DNA from: Boothiomyces macroporosus
Taxonomy: Eukaryota; Chytridiomycota; Chytridiomycetes; Rhizophydiales; Terramycetaceae
DNA: 64,000 nt
Direction: 5' to 3'
Assembly: GCA_027604185.1 (NCBI GenBank)
Contig: JADGKB010000057.1
Span: 28,600 to 92,599 of the forward strand
The notes beneath the pieces were generated by a model, which saw only the letters and a program-made list of their open reading frames with translations, did not search any database and was not told where the DNA came from. The translations under genes were made by a program, and so were the position numbers. This document shows, piece after piece, positions 45,914 to 54,863 of this stretch. Each line of letters starts with the position of its first letter. The first letter of the stretch is position 1.

Positions 45914-46386
45914 ATGGAAGAATTGCCGGTTGCCCTTGACGCTCAAGAACCTCTTCATCCGGATGACATGAAAGCCCTGCATGACATGTATCTCAAAGAC
46001 AAATCAAATGCTCAAGTTAAATTCAATTATGCGTGGGGGCTGGTAAGATCACTGTCTAAAGGAGACCAAAAGAAAGGCGTTGATCTCTTGCATGGTACGT
46101 AATCACTTAATTAGAAATATACAAGGAGAATCCAAACAGAAGAAGGGAATGCTTGTATTACTTGGCTTTGGGAGAATTCAAGCTGTCCAATTACAAGGAA
46201 GCAAAGGATTTCACAGAAACATTGCTTTTGCTCGAACCGAGCAATAAGCAAGCACTGCTGTTGAAGAGCCATATCAACAAGAAGGTCCAGGATGAAGGAT
46301 TACTTGGAATGGCTATTGCAGGAGGTGCAGTGGCTATTATTGCTGGTATCGCATCATTACTATTCGCAGGATCAAAGAAAAAATAA
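45914..46386 (+). CDS. FIS1: Mitochondrial fission protein Fis1
   Basis: 150-aa tail-anchored outer-membrane adaptor of fission. Tetratricopeptide bundle with QVKFNYAWGLVRS, RRRECLYYLALGEFKLSNYKEA and LLLEPSNKQALLLKS, then a C-terminal helix (GLLGMAIAGGAVAIIAGIASLLF) and a KKK tail for mitochondrial/peroxisomal targeting. One 20-nt intron, 46095..46114. Stop is 20 bp from the convergent DUF1294 stop. Confidence 0.95.
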
Positions 46387-46406
46387 ACAGTGATATCAGT
46401 GTATAT

Positions 46407-46848
46407 TTATACTGGCAGTCCCATTCCTTTGAGAGAGTGGGTGACTTTTGCCCGAAGCGCGGGAGATCGCATCCAAACCAGTCCAAATCCTAAGCATGCA
46501 GCTGCGTTGATACCAGTGCAGACGAAATATGGAACTCTGAATTCTTGCTTTACAGTCTTGTGTTTAAACTTTTGCATTGCAATCATGCCTACATTAAGAA
46601 AAGAAACCCCCAATCCATCCACCAAGCAGTGCAGAAAATTGTAATTGCTTTTCCGGAACCTACAATCAGACCGAGATTACCCTCCATCCTTTTCGTTGGG
46701 CTTGATACTTGTCATACGCAAACAATCCGAATGCGCCAGCGTTAACAATCCCGAAATATCCCAGGATTAAATAATAAATAGAGGCAGGCGGTGTAGCTGT
46801 TGAGTATGGTCTAGCTGCACGAAATCTATTCAACCCCAAGCGGAACAT
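46407..46848 (-). CDS. DUF1294 membrane protein, probably mitochondrial
   Basis: 133-aa protein with an Arg-rich, acidic-free start (MFRLGLNRFRAARPYSTATP) fitting a mitochondrial presequence. It then carries the DUF1294 pattern: hydrophobic helix, FAYDKYQAQRKGWRVPE, a Gly-rich helix (ALLGGWIGGMIAM) and FKHKTVKQEFRV. Bacterial relatives are small inner-membrane proteins of unknown function. Introns 46660..46680 (21 nt) and 46589..46607 (19 nt, unusual GTTTCT donor). Splicing is needed to join WRV|PEK and the second helix. Confidence 0.82.
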
Positions 46849-46865
46849 TTTTTTTTAAAAAAAAT
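46849..46865. promoter_or_regulatory. 17-bp T8A8 spacer between divergent start codons
   Basis: The DUF1294 start codon (minus) and the YAR1-like start codon (plus) are separated only by eight T, eight A and one T. This palindromic poly(dT:dA) tract is all that lies between two translation starts, so transcription must begin within or beyond the opposite coding sequence or essentially at the ATG. Confidence 0.7.
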
Positions 46866-47354
46866 ATGACAGACGCAGTGCATGAATTCATATTGAATTG
46901 CAGATACGGAGAAGAACAAGAAGCTTTGGAGTATTTGGAAGGCGTTCAAGACAAGGGGCAATTGATTACTACATTTGTAAACGACCAGTGTCCATTGTTC
47001 ATGGCTGCTGCCAATGGTCATTCAGGCATACTCTCTCAGCTGGTTAAACACTTGACACCGGAACAAGTAAATATTTCAAATAGCCAAGGCTCAAGAGCGC
47101 TCCACTGGGCTGCTTTGAATGGGCAGTTAGAGTGCGTGAAACTTTTGCTACAGTATGGAGCAAACCCATTGTTGAGGGACAGCAGCGGAAAAAGTCCAGC
47201 TACTTTGGCGGAACAAGCTGAACACCTTGAAGTCGCTAAAGTATTATTAGAGAGCTACGACCCTGAACAGGATGAGGTTGATGCAGAAGATGTAGTAGTG
47301 TCAAGCGAAGATCCAGAATACAAGGAATATGAAAAACAAGCTCAAGCTGAATAA
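46866..47354 (+). CDS. Yar1-like ankyrin protein
   Basis: 162-aa intronless protein with three ankyrin repeats between residues ~38 and 135 (CPLFMAAANGHSGILSQLV, SRALHWAALNGQLECVKLLLQYGANP, KSPATLAEQAEHLEVAKVLLE) and an acidic C-terminus. Size, N-terminus (VHEFILNCRYGE) and the ALHWAALNG repeat resemble yeast Yar1, the chaperone of ribosomal protein Rps3. Other small ankyrin proteins remain possible. Confidence 0.72.
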   Translation: MTDAVHEFILNCRYGEEQEALEYLEGVQDKGQLITTFVNDQCPLFMAAANGHSGILSQLVKHLTPEQVNISNSQGSRALHWAALNGQLECVKLLLQYGANPLLRDSSGKSPATLAEQAEHLEVAKVLLESYDPEQDEVDAEDVVVSSEDPEYKEYEKQAQAE

Positions 47355-47362
47355 ATTATATT

Positions 47363-47788
47363 TTAATTATTTTTATCAAGTAGTTGCTGGATATATTCAT
47401 ACGCTAGCTTGCTGTAAGGAGCAAACAGGTCCTGCTCTCCACTTTCTAGATTTAATCCTGCTTCTGACAGTTTCTTTTCTCCAAATACCAAATCCCCAAA
47501 GGTAGTCATTATCTCTCTTGCCCACTGATTCAACAACTCTACTCCCTTTTCTTTATCATCTCCGCACTTCTGCCCAGACCGATAGATTTGGATTCTCTTT
47601 TCAGTCTGTTCATAAAACAAAAAGTATTGAATGGCTGGAATACCATTCGTTTGAAAATTTTGTGTTTTCAAATACGCTCTAAACTGAGCGCACGTATCCG
47701 CTTCCTTTAGAACGGTTGCTAAATTTGTGAATTTCTTTTGCTGTTTTGGTTGTGGTTCAGTTACAGACTTGCTCTGTAGGCAACCCAT
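47363..47788 (-). CDS. RGS-like domain protein with MGC lipid-anchor start
   Basis: 141-aa intronless protein. Start MGCLQSKS has Gly2, Cys3 and Ser6, fitting dual myristoylation/palmitoylation. The rest has a helical RGS-like pattern (LKEADTCAQFRAYLKTQNFQTNGIPAIQYFLFYEQTEK ... LLNQWAREIMTTFGDLVFGE), comparable to the FRxFL...EN...FW...E core of RGS domains but divergent. If correct, it would accelerate GTP hydrolysis on a G-alpha at the membrane. It begins 44 bp after the velvet gene's stop on the same strand. Confidence 0.6.
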   Translation of the reverse strand: MGCLQSKSVTEPQPKQQKKFTNLATVLKEADTCAQFRAYLKTQNFQTNGIPAIQYFLFYEQTEKRIQIYRSGQKCGDDKEKGVELLNQWAREIMTTFGDLVFGEKKLSEAGLNLESGEQDLFAPYSKLAYEYIQQLLDKNN

Positions 47789-47832
47789 TATCGCGTAAAA
47801 TGATAGTTACAAATTTATATTACAAATAAATA

Positions 47833-48437
47833 CTACTTTTTGATTACACCCGCCACACCGGTATATCTTTCTCCTTGTATGATAAAGGACCTCGTTAGTT
47901 CTGATACTGCTGGCGGTCGCAACCTTTTAAAGTTTTCGCTTGTCTCTATCCTGAATGGTTGGGTTATAACTTCAACAGGTATCTGCATTATACTATTGTT
48001 AATGATAATTACTTGTCCATGTTAATAATCTGGCATTTCAATCTGTATACTCCCCTTGTCCTTATTAGTACGTCTGGGAATGTAAAGAATATATATGGTT
48101 TGCCGTCTTTTGGGTCATTGTAAACTTTGCCCATACTTGTGCATTCCCCCGTTAGGTTTTGGATATATGCTCTAATCCAATTCGGTCTCTTTCCGATCAT
48201 CACACTGCTATTTTGTTGTCCATTTTCAGCGTATAGTGATAAATGACAGACCAAATTAATTGAATGCAACTAGTGTCAATAGTGCCTTACTTTTTGTGTT
48301 GTCATTGCCTGTGGGAATATTACTTGCAATGTTAAAGTTGGACTTAAATGTGTTTTTAGAAATGGTGCTGATGTACCGCTTTCCCTGCCATGCGTTGGTG
48401 CCTGTCTAATATCCACACTGTACTCTAATAGCGTCAT
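47833..48437 (-). CDS. Velvet-domain regulatory protein
   Basis: 187-aa protein that is essentially a velvet domain: YSVDIRQAPTHGRESG at the start, LVCHLSLYAENG, then DGKPYIFFTFPDVLIRTRGVYRLKCQII, and the C-terminal ELTRSFIIQGERYTG. Velvet proteins are fungal DNA-binding factors coupling development and metabolism (VosA/VelB/VeA). Introns 48270..48290 (21 nt) and 47993..48012 (20 nt). The frame is open to an ATG at 48524, but that ATG lies only one base from a TATAAAAG element, so the start at 48437 is preferred. Confidence 0.88.
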
Positions 48438-48524
48438 AAGTTTGAGCTGAATAAATAAGTGTTGAATTTTTTTCAAATAGTGTATAGACAGGTCTACTAT
48501 AAAAACGGTGGGAGTTTGTGCCAT

Positions 48525-48532
48525 CTTTTATA
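48525..48532 (-). promoter_or_regulatory. TATA box of the velvet gene
   Basis: TATAAAAG on the minus strand, about 88 nt upstream of the chosen start at 48437. Its spacing argues that transcription starts between 48510 and 48495, after the in-frame ATG at 48524. Confidence 0.5.
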
Positions 48533-48965
48533 GCAAATATTTCTGACAGAGGCTTGGCTATTGAAACTCAAGTTTGAAGGTACTCATTGCTTAGTAGGCA
48601 TTGGATTATCTTTATTTTACGTTAAAAACCAGCGCAATAACTTGCCCTTGGGTAACTTAATTTGGTCCAGTGCATTTCCATTCGGGGACCTTCACTCCTC
48701 AATGAGGGACCTGGCCTGGGACCTTCAGAGATCTACAACGCCACCATAGAAGGAGGTGGGAGTAAGTATAATGGAGAAACTGTTGCCTCATACCTCCCCA
48801 TGTGTCGATCATACACACACCATTGTTCCCCTGGCGGCAAATTGGCATTGTTCCTTTGTTAGACGAGTTTTGGGTGTTTCAACGTGTTTTTCGGTGAAAT
48901 GTGGGAGATGGTAAATTCAATGCGTCTAATCACCATCACGATGGCTGCACAGATAACAATATTTA
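48533..48965. other. 433-bp spacer, no supported gene
   Basis: Separates the velvet promoter from the 3' end of the C19orf44-like gene. A plus-strand open stretch (48561-48749) has no coding character. A CCTT/GGGACCTxCA direct echo occurs at 48686-48727 (ggggaccttcac, gggacctggc, gggaccttca), too short to classify. Confidence 0.4.
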
Positions 48966-51049
48966 TTAGAATTCCGCTTTAACATATTCTAAAGCTTCTT
49001 CCATAGTCATCACTTTAGGGCGGTTCTTTTCTATCCATTTCTTGGTTTCTTCTAGCGTAGTGTAATTAATCCGATTATAAGGCTGGTTTTCAATCATTCT
49101 CTTGTTCATTTCCGTAAAGTCTTTTAATACACTCATGTGACGTTTGATGAAATTGTCGACTACGAGCATTGCATGGTTAGAGTACACTATATTAATAAAT
49201 ATATACATGGATTTTCTGATTTGTCATTCTTTTCTTTGAGATTTTCCACTTTTGATGATTCATCAGTTTGCCGTTTTTCTGATTTAGGACCATCTGAGGG
49301 ACTTGATTTTGCCATTGGTGGCGTGTCATTCGCAATTATCTCTGGAATCTCATCTTCAGTAACTACAGAATCCCTTTTAATCTGCTCTTTGGCCGTTTGC
49401 TTGTCTTTGATTTCATCTTGTACTTTTGGACTTTTAGCTTGTTTGTGCCTTTTTGATTTCTTTCGAGAACAGTTGGGACAATGATGACAAATAGGATTGG
49501 TCTGGGGATTGTAATTATTTGGATAGCCTAACATAGCATATGGGTGGGGTATTGGATAGGCTGGCGGCTGCCCAATGTATTGTGGATAGTAAATTGGATA
49601 CGCTGGATAATTTTGAGGCGGATGGACTATTTGTGGAGGTCCTTGAGTAGGTATTTGGGGAACTGAAGGCTCTGGCGGGGCCAAACCAGTTTGAGCAGTT
49701 ACAACTGGTTTAGGAATAGCACCTTCAACATTATTCTTCACAAATGTGTTTGTGTTATCTAGTTTCACATCAGAAGTTGAGACGGGGTTTTTAGGAACTT
49801 CCTTGACTATAGGTGTATCCTTCTGGGGTTTTGATGTTTCATCGAGCCAATCACTAATATGCTGTTTCGCAGTGCTTGGAACTTTAATTTGTTCAGCGGG
49901 CTTCTGTAAATTTTCATTTGGTTGTGCGACACTATCTTCCTTTGGCAGTTTTAACATGGAAGGCTCTGGCGAAGGTGTTGCAAACGATTTCCGTTTAAAT
50001 ATTTCTTTGATGGAATCTGAGTCGTCAGAAGATATTAGTATTTCCGGGTCCAGAATTAATTTGGTCGACGTAACCAGTTTATTTGATGGTGAATGAATAG
50101 AGATTCGAGATACAGGTTTAGAGTATTCAGAATCAATTTCACCGGTAAAACTGGAATAGTCATCTCTTGTTTGACTCTTTTCAGAATCCTTATCAAGGGA
50201 TAATGGGTTCAATTGGATTGAAGTCTTTTTCTCGACCAAATTTTCGCTTTCTTTGATTGCTTGATTACTTTGTCGCAGTATTTTGCTGGTAGAATCTGAA
50301 TAGTCGCTTTCTATAATCTGTTCCTGCGGTTTGGTAGTTACAGCTTTGATGTTCCCAATAAACTTTTCAAAGTCGCTTCCAACGCTGGATTCTTCGTCAC
50401 TGGATATCCGCCTTTCAAATTTGGGTACCCCGTGTATTTTGATTGCTGGTTCCAAGACTTTAACTGTTGGTTCAGATATTATTGGGATTGGATTGATTTT
50501 CACAACCGACACCTTTTCATCCTGCACTTTATCTTTTGGTTCTCGTTCAAGTTTTTCGTTTGACCTCTTTAAATAGGATTTCATTGCATCCAACTTGGCA
50601 TCTTGCGCATTCTTAATATTACTAGATGATTTGAGATAGTAATTCCTAGGCAGTTCTTCCTTTTCATTCTGTTTGCTGGATGATTTGAGATAGTGATTCC
50701 CAGGAGGCCCTTCCTCTTTGTTTGTTTTCGGATATGGACTTGCTGGCGCGGACTTTAGATAAGCACTCTTTACATCCTCTCTTTTCTCCTCTTTTGGTTT
50801 GAGATAACTCGACTTTGGAGTAGTATGAGTTTTGACAGAGCCTGCGGAACCCAGTTTGCTGGATTTCTTTGCTGCGAGTGATTTCAAATATTCTTTTAGT
50901 TCATCCTCCTCCTCCGAGTGAACGTCTGAAGACAGTATCTCTGAAGTTAAATCTGAATCTGTCACAATATTTTTCACTGGTTCCGGTCGTTTTTCTTTTG
51001 GTTTTGTTAATAGCGCTTTGGCTTTATTCAATATGTTTACACGACTCAT
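48966..51049 (-). CDS. C19orf44-like protein (DUF4614 C-terminus)
   Basis: 687-aa mostly disordered protein. Residues ~60-190 carry at least five short YLKS/YLKxS repeats (SSYLKPKEE, SAYLKSAPA, NHYLKSSSK, NYYLKSSSN, KSYLKRSNE). A Pro/Tyr-rich patch and a CHHCPNCSRKKSKRHK cluster lie at ~560. After a 20-nt intron (49187..49206) comes the conserved tail with HAMLVVDNFIKRHMSVLKDF and INYTTLEETKKWIEKNRP, matching DUF4614 of the metazoan C19orf44 family, found mainly in flagellated eukaryotes. Function unknown; a ciliary role is inferred. Start codon lies 24 bp after the ATX1 stop. Confidence 0.75.
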
Positions 51050-51073
51050 ATTCACGAAAATTGCAAACCTTTA

Positions 51074-51300
51074 TTAGTTCAATACTTCGGTTGCTTTTCC
51101 GGATTTCTTGATGATTTCAAATACTTGATCTTGGCTCAAAGAGGAGGATTTTACATGTACGAGTTGTTGTTCGAGATTAATGTCGAAGCTATCAACACCG
51201 TCGGCCTGGATTAAACCTGCATTACCTTTGAGAGGATTCTTTCGACAGCTCCAGAGCATCCGGAACAAGTCATTGCAACCTTGAAATTGTAGTCAGACAT
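51074..51300 (-). CDS. ATX1: Copper metallochaperone Atx1
   Basis: 68-aa heavy-metal-associated domain with the MTCSGC copper site at residues 10-15, followed by SGAVERILSK, DGVDSFDINLEQQLVHVKS and a KKSGK loop. It delivers Cu(I) to Ccc2/ATP7-type pumps in the secretory pathway. One 20-nt intron, 51206..51225; the copper site lies wholly in the first exon. Confidence 0.95.
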
Positions 51301-51381
51301 TAGCAAGGAAAAAAGTAACGAAACGAAATTTACGGCGCCATCTGGCACAATCCACATTAAGTTGAATATTTACTTTATTGA

Positions 51382-51867
51382 CTAGAAATTGATTTCCCAC
51401 CACACTTGGATTAGAGTAGAAAGCACTGTGAGCAGCGCCATTTGGTGAAATATCAAAAGGAATCTTCTTCTTACGGTAGCAACTGACATTAGTTCGGGCA
51501 TCATATCCATCGTACCTTTCCTTCCATCCACACTCCACACATTAATCATAATATTTCCATATCCATTGATCAATGTTTTTCTACACAGTGGGCAACAATC
51601 ATAAACATGGCTCTTTTGGTATAATTGATATAAGCATCCGTAATGGAATATATGGTTACAATCTGCCAATTGTACTCTATCAGTGATCGCTCTAGAGTCC
51701 AAAACAGTTTCATTTCTGTACCGCTCCACCAAGTGCTCATTTATTTCATTGTACAGATTACCATAAAAGTGCCATATATCATAGCCTTGAAGGCAGATTG
51801 GACATGGATCTACTTGGGTTAGCATCGCTTGATACATCTGAATTTTTTCCATGCCCTCGACCTGCAT
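51382..51867 (-). CDS. RING-finger protein (RNF32-like), N-terminus uncertain
   Basis: At least 161 aa. A RING of the C3H2C3 kind: CPIC at ~residue 21, then CNHIFHYGCLYQL and CCPLCRK, with a long loop between. Spacing and the helix EMQVEGMEKIQMYQAML before it resemble RNF32. The frame continues open upstream of the first ATG (51867) through IRSIIDGLPESFDQIETKK before a TAA at about 51945, so an upstream exon is likely but no splice pair could be fixed. The C-terminal ~60 residues after the RING are of low coding character; the true end may be earlier or follow an intron. Confidence 0.62.
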   Translation of the reverse strand: MQVEGMEKIQMYQAMLTQVDPCPICLQGYDIWHFYGNLYNEINEHLVERYRNETVLDSRAITDRVQLADCNHIFHYGCLYQLYQKSHVYDCCPLCRKTLINGYGNIMINVWSVDGRKGTMDMMPELMSVATVRRRFLLIFHQMALLTVLSTLIQVWWEINF

Positions 51868-52041
51868 TTCTTTTAAGGGAGAAAGATGTTTCAACTTCTT
51901 TGTTTCAATTTGATCAAATGATTCTGGTAACCCATCGATGATTGAGCGAATTTAATTGTTGAATTCCATTGTGATTTTTGGTCAATTGTCATTGTTGACA
52001 TTTTTTAGGAGTGGATATCCTTTCCTTACCTTATAGCAACA

Positions 52042-53078
52042 ATGATCGACTATACCAATGAAAACAGGTTACTTGGCGATTTCGCATTATTCTTTACAAT
52101 TGCATCTATCCTTGGATCAGTGATTTCGATCGTATTAGTTTTGACAGGCACTATCCATATCATACCCAAGATAAAGTACATCGTCCTTACTTCACACTTT
52201 CTAAACTTTTGGAACCAGAGCGGAATATTGATTTACAGATTTGGCAAGGATAATCCCAAATGGGGATACGGAATCTCTGTAACAGTGGGGAATATTGATA
52301 TAACACTACTCATGTATCTACAATTAGAAATACTAGAAATATTTTCAATTTTAAATCCAAAAATAACGACGAATATGATCAACTACGCTAAAAGCACATT
52401 CATAGTTACTCATATCCTATTGCTTTGGGCAGCGGATATAAACGCATTTGTGGATTGGAATTGGCAGTGGCTCAATTTAGTACATGGATCTAATTCTAGT
52501 GTGATATTTGGGGCGAATTTGTTTACGTAAGCTTCGCGGTAACCTACGAGAATTTTCAGGCGCTATATATTTCGTATTTAGTGTACAAACACGTCCAAGA
52601 GACAGACATGATTGAAAAGAATAGTGCTGATTCTCCTGTCAAAACCGAAATTGCACCAAGGTTGAAATCGGCTGTTTCACAATTTCTCAATTCTGATTCG
52701 ACATTGGCACGATACAGGAGGTTGTATTACTCTATATCTTTGGTGTATTTGATGGACTTTTTTGCTTGTATTTGCTATTTCTTGGGAATGGCTGATCAAG
52801 ACCTCACTGGGAAAACCGCGACAAACATTAATGCTATATATTTCATGGAGATAGGGTTATCCTTCACTGGCATACATTGTACTCGCATAGGGATCCTTTT
52901 CCACTCTATCCGATCTTTGAAACTTGACAGCTTAAAGTTTAAGGACGAGGTGCTGAAAACTACAAAGAAACTAAAGGTACTAAGAGAGTATGCTAAACAG
53001 CCCACCCTAGTAAATAGCACTGTGGATTCTAAGGAAACTGATACAGTCAAGGTGGTCAATCACACAGCTGTATTCTAA
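52042..53078 (+). CDS. Multi-pass membrane protein, tandem copy A
   Basis: 338-aa protein with about seven hydrophobic helices (ALFFTIASILGSVISIVLVL, YIVLTSHFLNFW, TFIVTHILLLWAA, YRRLYYSISLVYLMDFF, IGLSFTGIHCTRIGILF). Conserved between the two copies: IYRFxxxNPKWGYGISVTVGNIDI, LQLEILEIFS, ADxNAFVDWN, and CDIWGEFV/YDIWGEFV. No known family; topology recalls the fungal 7TM proteins, including the one at 43075. One intron, 52480..52499 (20 nt), absent from copy B. Confidence 0.82.
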
Positions 53079-53175
53079 AATAAATAATATCTAATTTCAT
53101 TTCCGGCTATTCATCTGTCACAACATCATTATAAATTTCATACAGCAGATAGCGGGATCACTGTATTGCCAGAAA

Positions 53176-54271
53176 ATGGATGATGTCAACTTTACGCAAA
53201 TGATCGACTATGAAAATGAAAATGTACCACTGGGATATTTCTCACTGTCGCTTACTATACTGTCAATCTTGGGGTCAATTGTATCTATAATATTCGTAAT
53301 AATGTAATCGCTCAGAACTAACTGGTAGTGGAAAGATCAACATTATACCTAAACTCCGGAAATATATAATATTTATTCACCTGGTCAACTTTTGTAATCA
53401 AGGAGGAATATTAATTTATAGATTCGCTCCTAACAATCCAAAATGGGGGTATGGGATCTCGGTCACTGTTGGAAATATTGACATCTTGGCACTCGCAATG
53501 CTACAGTTGGAAATATTGGAAATATTTTCGGTACTAACAGAGAATATTACTGTTAGAGGGATTAATATAGCAAGAGCGGTTTCAGTTGTGTTGCACGTTA
53601 TTTGCTTGTGGGCTGCAGACCTTAACGCGTTTGTGGACTGGAATATTCCTTGGCTCAACCAGTACGACATTTGGGGTGAATTCGTATTTGTGTGCATAGC
53701 TGTGTCGTATGAAAATATCCAAGCGTTGTGTATTTCGTATTTGGTGTACAATCACGTAGTAGAAAGTGATAAGATTGAAAGGCAGAAATCAGACTCGTTT
53801 GTAGCTACGATGAATAGCTCGGCTCAGCTAAAGCGAAAGTTTATGCCAAAGAGTTTCCTTGTAGACTTTGTTGACAACAACTCTGCTCTTTCTAAATATC
53901 GGCGACTATATTACTCTATATCTATTGTATACTTTATGGATTGCTTTGGAGCAATCTGTTACTTTTGGGGCATGGCAGTCAGGGACCTTTCTGGCCAAAA
54001 TAGCATCAACGCTATTTACTTTATGGAGATTGGATTGGCATTTACGGGCTTCCATTGTACCAGAGTAGGGATACTGTTCCATTCCATAAGAGCGCTCAAG
54101 CTTGACAGCTTAAAATTCAAAGAAGAAGCAGCAAAGACCAAAGTAAAGATGTTGCTTGATAAGACGGATTACAAGGATGGAAGCGCGGATCTCATCACAG
54201 ATAAAAAAGCAATTCAAATGAAAGCACTAAAGAAAGACATGTTGGAAACTGTAAAAATTGAACGAATATAA
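53176..54271 (+). CDS. Multi-pass membrane protein, tandem copy B
   Basis: 356-aa paralogue 97 bp downstream of copy A, with the same helices and motifs (FAPNNPKWGYGISVTVGNID, WLNQYDIWGEF, LYYSISIVYFMDCFGAICYF). One 25-nt intron, 53304..53328, lies after the first helix; it is the longest secure intron of the window and is absent from copy A, whose own intron is absent here. Stop is 8 bp from the stop of the convergent coiled-coil gene. Confidence 0.82.
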
Positions 54272-54279
54272 AAAGATTT

Positions 54280-54839
54280 TTAGTTGAATGGATTCTATGT
54301 TAAAATTCCTTACTTCCTGCTTTGAACCAGTGTTCAGCGATTGTTCTGTATTAGTAAACACTTACCCATGTGCTTGAGCTTCCTGTTCAACTCTTCCAGT
54401 TGGATCTAGGTTAATTCCGTGCTACTCTTAATTTCTCTACTTTTTGCCTCTCTGCATAGTACAGCGCCTTGTAGTTTCGATCTTCCTTTTCAGCAGCAAC
54501 TGGCGAATGGCCCAGTGTTAGGCTATCAAATCGTTTCTTGAAAGAAAGCTTATCTGGTGTAGTGCCTCGTAACTGATTGACATTTCCTGCAACTCTGGTT
54601 GGATGAGGAGTCAGATTTGTTCTGCTCTTTTCCACGGGTGGTGGAACGGAGCTGTCCCATGCAGGCTTGGGTTTAGCAAACTTGTAATCTGATTTTGATT
54701 CTTCCGCCGCTTTCTGTTCTTTTGGAGTTACACGCTGTGGTGGATCAAGACCGAGTCGCTTGGCTTTCGTTATTGCGCTTGTACCTTTTTGCGGCGTGCT
54801 TTCTCTTGTATCTCGAGGTTTTTGCCCTACTTCAGACAT
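54280..54839 (-). CDS. Small coiled-coil protein, unknown
   Basis: 166-aa hydrophilic protein starting MSEVGQKPRDTRES. A disordered Pro/Lys-rich N-terminus precedes a predicted coiled coil (YKALYYAERQKVEKLRIQLEELNRKLKHMEQSL), ending KQENPFN. Introns 54406..54425 (20 nt), 54346..54365 (20) and 54295..54313 (19). The last two exons are too short to be seen as ORFs and were found by following the GTA...AG pattern. Start codon is 24 bp from the divergent ADP1-like start. No family recognised. Confidence 0.7.
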
Positions 54840-54863
54840 AAACTTTTTTGTGCAAAATTGAAA

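Noticed and set aside
48686..48727. GGGACCT echoes as a mobile-element end
   Set aside because: Only three imperfect short copies, no inverted repeats or transposase nearby.
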